Source: JAJPKK01 sp963787675 (GTDB taxonomy: Bacteria > Pseudomonadota > Alphaproteobacteria > Rhizobiales > Xanthobacteraceae). From it: a DNA stretch of 64,000 nucleotides. The translations under genes and the position numbers were made by a program. Shown piece after piece: positions 16,500-24,301 of the stretch. The stretch's first letter is position 1; each line of letters begins with the position of its first letter. Location: positions 1,654,138 to 1,718,137 of the forward strand of contig CAWBDV010000007.1 of NCBI GenBank assembly GCA_963787675.1, read 5' to 3'. The notes under the pieces were generated by a model. It ran no database searches. It was not told where the DNA came from and saw only the letters and a list, made by a program, of their open reading frames with translations.

Positions 16500-17415
16500 A
16501 TGACCGACGATACGCCTCTTCCCTTCGACCTGTCAGCCGTTCGTCGCAAGAAACTCACAGTGGATTTTGACGGCGGCAACCAATCCTCGGATGCCGGTCT
16601 GCTGTTGCTGCGGCACGCGGAGCGCAAGCTCGGGGTGTGCGGGCGGCTTGCCGATGCGATGCCGGATCGCCGCGATCCGAGCCGCATCCGGCACGAGATA
16701 TTCGAAATGGTGATGGCGCGCGTCTCGGCGATCGCCTGCGGCTACAAGGATGCCATCGACCTTGACCGGTTGCGGCATGATCCGCTCATGAAGCTCGCGG
16801 TCGGCCGCTGTCCGGCAAGCGGCGCCCCGCTGGCTTCGCAATCGACGATCAGTCGTCTGGAGAATACGCCGAGCAGGACGGAGGCGGCGCGGCTCGCGGC
16901 AGCTCTCGTCGAGCAAGCCGGCACGACAGTGAAGCCGGGCAAGCAGGAGATCCTCGACATCGACGACACGTTCTGTGCGGCGCATGGCGGTCAGCAGCTC
17001 GCGTTCTGGAACGCGCATCACGACGAGCGTGGCTTCGCGTCGATGCACATCTATCACGTGGCGAGCGGCACGCCGGTGGTGACGATCCTGCGTCCGGCGC
17101 GCACCCCAAAGGGCACGGAGGTGAGGACCGTCGTCAAGCACGTGACGAAGCGCATGAGGAGACATTGGCCGAAGACCCGGATCGTGTGGCGCGGCGACAG
17201 CCACTATGGCCGCGTCGAGGCCATGGACTGGGCGGAGGACAACGACACCGACTACATCTTCGGCCTTGCTGGCAATGCTGCCCTGGACGCCCTCGTGGGA
17301 GAGGCCGCCGACAATCTGCGCTTCCATCATGCGACCAGCAGCAAGGCGAAGCTGCGCACCTTTGCGAGCTTTATGTACAAGGCCAGCAGCTGGAAACAGC
17401 CGCGCAAGGTGGTGG
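16500..17415 (+). pseudogene. IS1380-family transposase, 3' part missing
   Basis: The first about 305 residues match an IS1380 DDE transposase: an RRKKLTVDFDGGNQSSDAG start, the first catalytic Asp region DIDDTFCAAHGGQQ (about 158-171) and the second around WRGDSHYGRVEAM (about 233-245). The family usually runs to about 430-460 residues. After VVA the frame enters DUF262 sequence read on the wrong strand and ends at 17672, so the extra residues are not transposase. Inactive. Confidence 0.85.
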
Positions 17416-18430
17416 CTAGTGACCCTCCGGTTGCTTCTAGAAACAACTTGCTGTCCGCGGCACCCTTGAGCCAGCGTGTTGCTGCACCGTTGTATAGAGA
17501 GTTCCGCATCTGCTGGCGGCTCAATGGCACGCCGCTGTTCACTCGGTCGAAGATATCGAGGCGCGCCCGCTCCGGCGCCTTCGAATCGAGGATGTACATG
17601 GTAAGCTGCGTATCTTCTATACGCTCGCGCAGCGTGATCGGAAGGTCGGCGAACTTTTTTCCATTCAACTGATGGGTTTTATGTTCGTCGTCGTCCGAGC
17701 CAAAGCCTTTGAGCGTCAGTTCGCCGTTAAGAAACCTCACGAATGTAGTTAGCCGCTGGAGCCCGTCCACCACGACAATTCGCCCATCGGTCGCCTCGGC
17801 GACATAGAACACCGGTAGTGGGATCCGCATTACACAGCTTTCGATAAGCTTGGACTGCTTGTCTTCGGGCCAAACGAAATCGCGCTGGAAATCCGGGTCC
17901 ATAATGTATCGACCGGCTTTAATTCGGCGAACGATGTCTCCTACGGTACGAGTCTCGGTGCGCACGAAGACCGAATCGAGAGGATATTCAGCCCACCCAT
18001 CACTTTTCGGGGTATCAAGCCCCTCGATGGCCTCTGGCTGGCCAGTCATACCATCGCGTGAGTTTAGAATCACGGGAGGCGAATGTGGTGCGGTTTCCCC
18101 CTGAGTCCGCGCCTCCTCTGGCCCGGGCCCTTCGCTTGTTTGCTCGCCAGCGACCAGGCTGTCAATTAATTCACCGCGCCGACCAACAGCCGAAACACCG
18201 ACCAGGCCGCAGACCTCCTTGACCTGACTTTCTGAAAGAAAATCGAGCAAAAATTTGGGAGTCGCTCGGTGCTTGCGCGAGACAGCGGCAGCCATATCAG
18301 CGCGGTCACGACGATCAACATCATCGATGTCGAGTTCGTTGCTGACACGCTTAAGAAGATCCCGATCCATAACATGTAAAACAGCTTGTTTCAGCCTCAT
18401 GGGTGGTGGTCCTTTGACTCGCTCTGGCAA
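17416..18430 (-). pseudogene. DUF262 (GmrSD-type) gene, N-terminal part with SAP-like domain
   Basis: This fragment carries about 335 residues: an N-terminal helical region, a SAP-like segment (about 64-95, LSESQVKEVCGLVGVSAVGRRGELIDSL), a linker and the DUF262 core. The core includes YIMDPDFQRDFVWPEDKQSKLIES and the catalytic VVDGLQRLTT (DGQQR-like, here DGLQR). DUF262 is the NTPase/ParB-like domain of GmrS-type, modification-dependent or NTP-dependent nucleases. The end SLYNGAA is followed by the IS. The start may be the ATG at 18430 or at 18400. Low GC compared with the core genome. Confidence 0.85.
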
Positions 18431-18759
18431 ATCGCAACGCTAAAACGCTGGTCCCATACGAATCGAGAATAGGGCTATTCCGAACGATGCTACGCGGACT
18501 GCATCGTCCACATCTGGCGTTATGCACTGAGCACCACAGCGGAATTATAGAACTTGCCCGAGGCAATGTCTCGCACATTAGCAGAGACCGTGCCGTCGCG
18601 AGGTTGGTAGGAATTGACACGCGTCAAATCCCACTTTCAAGAAAACTCGCGTTCAATCGCTAAACGACCTCGTAGGAAGCCCGCTGGGGGCGGCACCGCT
18701 CAGCCCCCGCGGACATGTCGCAGGTCCTCGCGTACGGGGAATGACGACACCTCACTGGC

Positions 18760-18782
18760 TGGCCGGGATGAACGGATTCGAA
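18760..18782 (-). other. tRNA 3'-end-like fragment, possible attachment site
   Basis: On the minus strand the sequence reads as a tRNA T-loop and 3' end (TTCGAATCCGTTCATCCCGG followed by CCA). No matching 5' acceptor strand or T-stem partner is found upstream, so it is not a whole tRNA. It lies 210 nt before a recombinase gene, as expected for the copy of a tRNA end left by an integrated element. The rest of 18431-18930 shows no gene. Confidence 0.35.
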
Positions 18783-18874
18783 CGTCGACACGACGCCTCC
18801 ACGTTTTGGCGGTCATGGTTGACTACGCTGTCTGGCACGCCGTCTAGGCGAGCTAGCTGGAACCGCGACCGGCG

Positions 18875-18910
18875 CAACTCAGTAAGAAATGTCGAAAAGT
18901 TACTAAGTTC
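18875..18910. repeat. palindrome CAACTCAGTAA-N14-TTACTAAGTT, copy 1
   Basis: Arms of 11 bases (18875-18885 and 18900-18910, imperfect) surround a 14-nt loop. A second copy with the same arms and the same loop length lies at 58077-58112. The element is upstream of the recombinase promoter. Confidence 0.5.
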
Positions 18911-18930
18911 GCCGATACCGCAGTTTGCAT

Positions 18931-18958
18931 TTGAGATATTCAAATAAACAAATATAAT
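18931..18958 (+). promoter_or_regulatory. sigma-70-type promoter for the recombinase
   Basis: TTGAGA (18931-18936) and TATAAT (18953-18958) are 16 bases apart in a locally AT-rich stretch, 33 nt upstream of the recombinase start. Confidence 0.6.
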
Positions 18959-18991
18959 AGTAAGCAACGTAATATTGACCGCGAACATTAT

Positions 18992-19567
18992 ATGTCGGGC
19001 AAACAAGCTAAAACCCTATCACCGCCGCAGATAAGCGGCTTGCTCGCGTTTGCATCCACGACCAGGCAGCCTGTGCGCGACCGCGTCCTGGTGTTGCTGT
19101 CTGTGAAAGCTGGCCTGCGCGCTGGTGAGATCGCTAACTTGACGTGGGACATGGTGGTCGGGCCGACGGGCGATATCGCCGCTGTCATTGAGCTGCGCGA
19201 CTGGGCTGCCAAGAACGGCAGTGGCCGCCTCATCCCCGTCCATCCGGATCTTACCGTCGCTCTGGGGGTGTGGCGGGCGATGACGCCTGGTGGCGGCCCT
19301 GTCATCCGGTCTGAGCGCGGTGGCGCCATGCGCCCGGTCAGCATCGTGAACTGGTTTGCTGCCGCGTACCGCGCCGTCGGCCTCGACGGGTGTTCGTCAC
19401 ACTCGGGTCGGCGCACATTCATTACGCGCGCTGCGCGCCTGGTGCACCAAGCCGGCGGGTCACTGCGCGACGTGCAGGTGTTGGCCGGCCACCGATCCAT
19501 CCAGACCACCCAGCGGTACATTGACGGCGACAGCGACGCCCAACGGCGCCTGGTCGCCCTGGTGTGA
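18992..19567 (+). CDS. compact tyrosine recombinase/integrase
   Basis: The 191-residue product is essentially only the catalytic domain of a tyrosine recombinase. The first catalytic Arg is in GLRAGEIANL (about 47), HSGRRTF supplies His and Arg (about 137-140), LAGHRSI supplies the second His and TQRYI the nucleophilic Tyr (about 177). The N-terminal SAM-like arm-binding domain of typical phage integrases is absent. The stop overlaps the ATG of the next gene (TGATG), so both are made from one mRNA. An AT-rich promoter lies just upstream. It may act in integration of this small element. Confidence 0.85.
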   Translation: MSGKQAKTLSPPQISGLLAFASTTRQPVRDRVLVLLSVKAGLRAGEIANLTWDMVVGPTGDIAAVIELRDWAAKNGSGRLIPVHPDLTVALGVWRAMTPGGGPVIRSERGGAMRPVSIVNWFAAAYRAVGLDGCSSHSGRRTFITRAARLVHQAGGSLRDVQVLAGHRSIQTTQRYIDGDSDAQRRLVALV

Positions 19568-20595
19568 TGGCCATGGCCACGGCCACCCTCCTCGAACGGC
19601 GGTCGCAGTCCCCGCTCGACTATGCTGTTGGCATCGTTCGCCACGTCTGCCACGTCGCCGGCCCGTTAGCGTTCGTCGACGATCTGCGCACCCGCCGTGA
19701 CATCGTAAGGGCCATTGCCCGGCACGACACACCCGCCTTGTTCAGCTGGCTGATGGGCGAACTGAGTTTCCAAGGGATCGCTGACCGCGTCGCCGAAGGG
19801 TACATTGCCCGCCATGGCAATGTTACGTGGGACGATGTTGCCACGGGCCTGCAGCGCCCAACGTTGTGCGCCAAGCTCGCAGCGTACTCAACGTTCACCC
19901 AGTGTAACTACACGAAGACGTCCGGCACATGCGGTAATCCGACGAGCCTGCCTGCGTGTCCGCTGCCAACCCATCGCTTGCGCAACGGCCGCCTGAACCA
20001 GACCGCGTACAGCCTGCACTTGTTTCTGCGCGACGTTGCGCGTGGCGACCTCGTCGCCTGGATTGACCAGCGCCTCGCAGCAGCAGCGATACAGGCGGAT
20101 GGCGACGCTGGGACCATGCGTGCGGCGCTGGTCGACCCGATGCGGTCCATCTACGGTGTGTCCGACAAGGTCTTGGCGATGGCGCTGTCGTCGCTGCTGC
20201 TGACCGGCAAACGCCGCAAGCACTGGTTTGACGTGGGCGCGAGTTTCGTCGTCGTCGACACCCTGGTCCACAATTTCCTGCATCGCACCGGCATCCTGGG
20301 TCGATTGAATGCCGATCATACCTATGGCCCTGGGTGCTATCGCCCCGGCGGCTGCGCCGATGTGCTGTATACGCTTGCCGACTACATTGATGTGTCGGCA
20401 TTGAAGTCGGCGTATCCGCGCGTCTTCCCGCGGTTCGTGCAAGGGGCCGTGTGGCGGTACTGCGCCGGTGTTGGGTTCAACGTGTGCAACGGCAACCGTA
20501 TCGACGACCGCGACCGGTGTGACAACATGTTCTGTCGCCTGCATCGGGTATGTGACCGGGTCGTCTTGCATGTGGCAAAAGCCCCGCAAACCTAA
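19567..20595 (+). CDS. HhH-glycosylase-like protein with C-terminal cysteine cluster, unknown function
   Basis: The product is about 342 residues and mostly helical. The segment at about 195-230 (YGVSDKVLAMALSSLLL) resembles the helix-hairpin-helix region of endonuclease III-type glycosylases. The C-terminal part has cysteines spaced C-X10-C-X4-C-X5-C (about 308-330, including CNGNRIDDRDRC and FCRLHRVC), recalling the Fe-S loop of that superfamily, although the classical spacing is 6-2-5. Another cysteine-rich stretch lies at about 110-127. I am not aware of an assigned function. Coupling to a recombinase suggests a DNA-related job in the mobile unit; this is inference. Confidence 0.6.
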   Translation: MAMATATLLERRSQSPLDYAVGIVRHVCHVAGPLAFVDDLRTRRDIVRAIARHDTPALFSWLMGELSFQGIADRVAEGYIARHGNVTWDDVATGLQRPTLCAKLAAYSTFTQCNYTKTSGTCGNPTSLPACPLPTHRLRNGRLNQTAYSLHLFLRDVARGDLVAWIDQRLAAAAIQADGDAGTMRAALVDPMRSIYGVSDKVLAMALSSLLLTGKRRKHWFDVGASFVVVDTLVHNFLHRTGILGRLNADHTYGPGCYRPGGCADVLYTLADYIDVSALKSAYPRVFPRFVQGAVWRYCAGVGFNVCNGNRIDDRDRCDNMFCRLHRVCDRVVLHVAKAPQT

Positions 20596-20704
20596 TGCGT
20601 AGTTCTCGCTAAAATAGTTTCTCGGTGGCCACAAAAAATAAACTCAGGTGTTTTTGAGTCGGCAGATTACGGCAATGTCATTACTATGCCTAATTATACA
20701 TTGT

Positions 20705-20733
20705 TTGACATAATCTATATTTTGTGATACTAT
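20705..20733 (+). promoter_or_regulatory. sigma-70-type promoter of candidate small RNA / leader
   Basis: TTGACA (20705-20710) is separated by 17 bases from TACTAT (20728-20733), in an AT-rich block unlike the surrounding sequence. The predicted start is near 20740. Confidence 0.6.
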
Positions 20734-20739
20734 AAAGTT

Positions 20740-20836
20740 GCAGCTCGTCTGAGCTGCTCGCAAGCCTAACGCTGCAAGCGGCGCGGCTGATGCGAACACG
20801 TACCACCACAAGGGGCCTTTGCGGGGCCCCTTTTTA
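20740..20836 (+). ncRNA. candidate small RNA or attenuator leader of about 95 nt
   Basis: The interval begins at the predicted start of a good promoter with a perfect 7-bp hairpin (20740-20746 with 20751-20757). It ends at a strong Rho-independent terminator. No ORF of note lies inside. It could be an independent small RNA or a leader that controls read-through into the 189-residue protein gene 17 nt downstream. I know no family it belongs to. Confidence 0.45.
20811..20836 (+). terminator. intrinsic terminator placed before the ribosome site of the next gene
   Basis: A perfect 7-bp GC stem (20811-20817 with 20825-20831) with a 7-nt loop is followed by TTTTT. The ribosome site AGGAG of the next gene follows within ten bases. 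Confidence 0.8.
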
Positions 20837-20852
20837 ATTCAGGAGAACGACT

Positions 20853-21422
20853 ATGACAAGCAAGTCGACCAATGGCGCCAACGGCAAGAAGCCGACGGTG
20901 ATTGTGTTTGGCCGAGACGCCGACGACAAGCCGCGCGCTGGCGTGTTCATTGGCAAGACAGCCGACGCGGCCCGCCAAGCTGCCGGCACGTTGCCGTTGC
21001 GGGTCCTTGACGCAATGACGCCCGACAGCCAAACCCTCGCCGCCAAAACGCCGCCTGGCCGCATGCAGGATGATGGCAAACCATTTCTGCCGTACGTCCC
21101 GCGTGACCTGTACGACCAGATCGTCACGATCGCCAGCGCCCAGCCGCAGTCGCAGGCAGCAGCTGGCACCGATCCACTGCCGGCCGGCAATGCCTCGCCT
21201 GCAGCGAAAACGGCGCCTGGACTGCCGCGGACCTGGGATGAGATTGCCACCGGCCAGGTCGTCATTGCCCAAGACGACTCTGCCGACGAAGGCTGGTGGG
21301 AGGCCGTCGTCGTCGATCGCAAGAACGACGTCTTGACGCTGCGCTGGCGTGACTACCCGAAGTACAAGGCGTTCACGCGTCACGTGGCGGCCATCGCCCT
21401 GCTAAATCCGACGACCAAGTAA
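20853..21422 (+). CDS. accessory protein with Tudor/agenet-like C-terminal segment
   Basis: The 189-residue hydrophilic protein has a lysine-rich start, an Ala/Gln/Pro linker (about 95-125) and a C-terminal block of about 60 residues. That block (TWDEIATGQVVIAQDD, GWWEAVVVDRKNDVLTLRWRDYP) has the look of a small beta-barrel of Tudor/agenet type. Related C-terminal blocks occur in uncharacterised Bradyrhizobium-type proteins. It has a good AGGAG eight bases before the ATG. Its position directly behind a terminator suggests regulation by read-through. Confidence 0.55.
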   Translation: MTSKSTNGANGKKPTVIVFGRDADDKPRAGVFIGKTADAARQAAGTLPLRVLDAMTPDSQTLAAKTPPGRMQDDGKPFLPYVPRDLYDQIVTIASAQPQSQAAAGTDPLPAGNASPAAKTAPGLPRTWDEIATGQVVIAQDDSADEGWWEAVVVDRKNDVLTLRWRDYPKYKAFTRHVAAIALLNPTTK

Positions 21423-21599
21423 CACTAAATCGGCAAGCTCGGGCCACGCCAGCAGGCAGCCCGAGCTTGTTTGGCACGCGCCCAGCAGGCCCAGGCCGTG
21501 CCTCGCCGGCGTGACCTATTGACTGCCGGCCTCCCACCCAAATCCCAACCAGACGAACGACGCGCTGCATGCCTGCACGCGCACCAGAGGAACATTGTC

Positions 21600-21935
21600 A
21601 TGACCACCAACACAAAGACTGACCGCATCCGCGCTTTGAATGATGCTTTGCGCCACAACCTGGCCGCTGGCATGGCCGTTATCACCCCAGGGATTGCCGC
21701 CCTAGGTGCAGACGCCGTTGATCGCATCGTTAAGACGATCGGCGTGTACGACGACTTTTGCCATGCCAACGACCCGCATGCTGAACATGACTTTGGGGCG
21801 TTCGACGCCGACGGTCACACGGTCTTTTTCAAGATCGACTACTTTGATACTGACCTGACATATCACTCGCCGGATCCGTCAGACCCAGCCGTCACGCGGC
21901 GTGTCATCACCATCATGCTGGCTGACGAGTACTAA
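21600..21935 (+). CDS. DUF3768 family protein
   Basis: The 111-residue product matches the DUF3768 pattern well: RIRALNDALR at the start, VYDDFCHANDPHAEHDFGAFD (about 48-68), FFKIDYFD and the ending TIMLADEY. The function of the family is unknown; members are often on plasmids and mobile regions of Alphaproteobacteria. AGAGG precedes the ATG at 21600; an in-frame extension upstream is not supported. It lies 177 nt after the previous gene in the same direction. Confidence 0.8.
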   Translation: MTTNTKTDRIRALNDALRHNLAAGMAVITPGIAALGADAVDRIVKTIGVYDDFCHANDPHAEHDFGAFDADGHTVFFKIDYFDTDLTYHSPDPSDPAVTRRVITIMLADEY

Positions 21936-22176
21936 GTGCGGCACTGCGCCGGGGGCGAAATGAACTGTACCGCAGCATCTACACCTCTGGGGTAGAGCCT
22001 CAGGCAGCCACGCGGATCTGAAAGCGTACGGGGGGTGGGCAGCGGCCTTCGTTTCCATTGCGCAAAGTAGCGGGAGATTCCCTTCGAGGGACCATTTTTC
22101 GATGTGAACAATCCGCGAACGTAGGCTACGATCGGCCTGATTCGAAAAGCGAACTGGCGCCCCGCGGATTCGAGCC

Positions 22177-22455
22177 ATGACCGAGCCGACCATCACGTGT
22201 CCGAATTGCCAAACCGATATCCGTCTGACGAAGTCGCTGGCAGCACCGCTCATCCAGGCGACGCGCAAACAGTTTGAGCGCGTCATCGCCCAGAAGGACC
22301 GCGACATCGCGAGCCGCGAGCAGGCAATCCGCGATCAGCAGACCGCGCTGGACAAGGACAAGGCGGCGATCGACCAGCACATCGCCGAGCAGGTCGCGGC
22401 CGAGCGAACGCGCATCGCCGAAGAAGAGATGGCGAAGGCGAGGCGGCTGAGGTGT
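22177..22455 (+). pseudogene. DUF2130 protein gene, truncated after the N-terminal zinc ribbon and coiled coil
   Basis: The first about 90 residues (MTEPTITCPNCQTDIRLT, then a long charged helix with ATRKQFERVIAQKD and AEQVAAERTRIAEEEMAKA) match the start of DUF2130 proteins. Those normally run to 400 residues or more. After about 22455 the frame continues into unrelated low-quality sequence to 22710, so the gene is cut. It marks a break point at the right side of the recombinase island. Confidence 0.7.
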
Positions 22456-22743
22456 AGCGGATATCGGCACCGGGTCGCGGCGAAGAAGCTCCACCCGCTC
22501 GATGCGCACACGCGCCAAAGCACCGGCTCTCGATCGCTCCTAACGCGCCACGGCGACAGGTGCTCCCAGCAAGCCGCCGTTGCGGCCTGCGGCAGTGGCA
22601 AGTCCTGTGGGCCAATTACAGACATGGTGCCGCCGAGCACCAAATCCGCGTCATTTCTGTGGGTTTTCCCAAACCGGAGACCCCCGAATTCGAACCGGGC
22701 CAACACCTAGCGCCTAATCCCCGGAATCCTTGACTGCCACGAT

Positions 22744-22917
22744 CTATGGGGCTCTGCCGATTGCAATTTCAATATGATTGCACTTGGGGCATTCGAAAGA
22801 GTGCAATTCATAGCCAGGGCGCTCAGCCTCTATGCCGAACAGTCGCATCGTTTGTGAAAACGCTCCGAACGGTGACCCCTTGCATAGAGTCGCCAAGCCG
22901 ATGATTTTTCGATGCAA
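22744..22917 (-). CDS. short zinc-ribbon protein (or its C-terminal remnant)
   Basis: The minus strand encodes MRLFGIEAERPGYELHSFEC then PKCNHIEIA, a small single-CPxC protein type common in Bradyrhizobiaceae. From the ATG at 22848 it has 34 residues; a TTG at 22917 would give 57 residues, including a CKGSPFGAFSQT segment. The frame is open further only to a stop about 36 nt upstream, with no good ribosome site, so it may be a 5'-truncated remnant. A single CPxC pair would need a partner pair to hold zinc. Confidence 0.45.
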   Translation of the reverse strand: MHRKIIGLATLCKGSPFGAFSQTMRLFGIEAERPGYELHSFECPKCNHIEIAIGRAP

Positions 22918-23043
22918 AACGTGATTCGGACGGGGTCACAACCGGCGCCGATCGAGACCCCCGGCTGGGATGAAAAAATGCTATAAATTCCGTTAATTAA
23001 TCTTCGTTGACTCCGGGGTCACTGTTCGGCGCGTTTTCACAAT
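22852..23043. repeat. 28-bp near-perfect inverted repeat
   Basis: The sequence at 22852-22879 (part of the zinc-ribbon frame) recurs in opposite orientation at 23015-23043 with about two mismatches. The second copy, read on the plus strand, encodes GSLFGAFSQ-stop, so it is a displaced fragment of a similar gene rather than a random palindrome. Confidence 0.6.
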
Positions 23044-23507
23044 GAGGTCAATAAAAAGGCCCGTTCAAAACGCGAATAGCTCATTGCCGCGTCGTGCGGC
23101 TGATTCCGGCGCGATGGCAATGCGTAGCTTTCAGCGAAAACAAATCATCAATCAGGCGGGCGTGAGCATCTCACAGGTCGCCAATGTGCCGAACTAGATC
23201 CTGAACCGCCCGCGGGCCGGATCGTTGCCTCACATGGGCGCGCGACGCTGCCGGTCGTTCCGCAATGGTCGGGCCGGTGGGCGTCGGTTCGGCGACGCTA
23301 ACCTTTTGGCATTTGGTTACTCCGGCTGTTACCCCAACAAAAGCAAGGCGCCACCGCATTGCCGATAGCGGGAAAAAACGGCAGATTTAGAAGTTCTGAG
23401 CATGTAATTGATCATCACGGGCTACGCCAAACTCATGCGATGAGCGCACTTCTTAACTGCGCGAACGGTGGACGCGTGACGGATTCATCCGATGCCACTG
23501 ACGGGTG
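23044..23507. other. intergenic region, no gene recognised
   Basis: I see no conserved coding frame, tRNA or terminator in these 464 nt. The short ORFs on both strands have no family resemblance. Confidence 0.35.
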
Positions 23508-24221
23508 TCAATTTCCGTTCCATTGAATTTCGATCGCACTTGACTTGTCCGCCTTACCGCTCTCCGGAGTATAGGGAGTTGCTATGGCGCGCCATTTGTG
23601 CTCACCGCGGCCAGACTGTAGCACCCCACCCTTGAGAAGGAGCGACAAGGTTGTGATTTTGACCCCGGCCGGGGCGCGCCCAGCACTCCCAAATGGGACG
23701 TCCGGCGGCGCAAGGCAGATCGTGATTTTGTAGGAGGCGGATGTTGTATCGGCCCCGCTTGCGGGATCGACAAACGCCGGCAGATCAAACGTGGTGTCTG
23801 CCGTGCCAACGCTTAGCACCCAATAGGCTGCATGCTTGGCGGTTCCGGTGCACTCGTCGGCCGCCTGCGCGATCGAGATCGACCTTCCCTCAACAACATA
23901 GAAGTCATCCGGCTTGCGTGAGGCAATCGTGCCTGTCAAGGCCAGCGGCAGGCCTCCATAATCGGCCGGCGTGGCAACTCCCTCGATCATGCCAATGGCA
24001 GCGCCCGGCGAATCCAGATGGGCCGAGATGCTCCTGGGCACAAAGATTTCGAGCATCGCGATCGGCGCATCGAGAATTCCTTCGCTCACCGTTATTGTGG
24101 TACTGGCAGACGTGGTCGACGCAATTAGTTTAGGTTGATAGGACGCCAGCGCAGCGCTGCCTGCGCACGACACTATCATGGCAGCCGCGCCAACCAACGC
24201 GAACGTGTGTAGGTGCTGCAT
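23508..24221 (-). CDS. secreted protein of unknown function
   Basis: The 237-residue protein has a Sec signal peptide (about 1-27, MIVSCAGSAALASY). The mature part is rich in Thr, Ser and Ala with beta-strand character and two cysteines (about 121 and 167). No family is recognised. It might be a surface or periplasmic beta-sandwich protein. It stands alone with an AGG-rich ribosome site upstream of the ATG. Confidence 0.6.
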   Translation of the reverse strand: MQHLHTFALVGAAAMIVSCAGSAALASYQPKLIASTTSASTTITVSEGILDAPIAMLEIFVPRSISAHLDSPGAAIGMIEGVATPADYGGLPLALTGTIASRKPDDFYVVEGRSISIAQAADECTGTAKHAAYWVLSVGTADTTFDLPAFVDPASGADTTSASYKITICLAPPDVPFGSAGRAPAGVKITTLSLLLKGGVLQSGRGEHKWRAIATPYTPESGKADKSSAIEIQWNGN

Positions 24222-24301
24222 TTCCCTCGCCTTTCAGTGGTGACCGGTCTAATCGCTAACCTCATGAAATACTTCGAACGCGCTGACGTGCAATCGTTGC
24301 A

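Larger units (their letters stand above)
16380..17415 (+). mobile_element. truncated IS1380-family element inserted in DUF262 gene
   Basis: The 1036-bp insertion is flanked by CTAG on both sides (16376-16379 and 17416-17419), consistent with a 4-bp target duplication. Its left end begins CCCGGATTATTCATGAGG. The right end stops inside the transposase gene and shows no matching inverted repeat. About one third of a normal IS1380 element is therefore missing, and the copy cannot move by itself. Confidence 0.8.

Noticed and set aside
22640..22700. tRNA-like TTCGAA sequence on the minus strand near 22670
   Set aside because: A partial T-stem can be drawn, but the acceptor end lacks CCA and no further arms are present.
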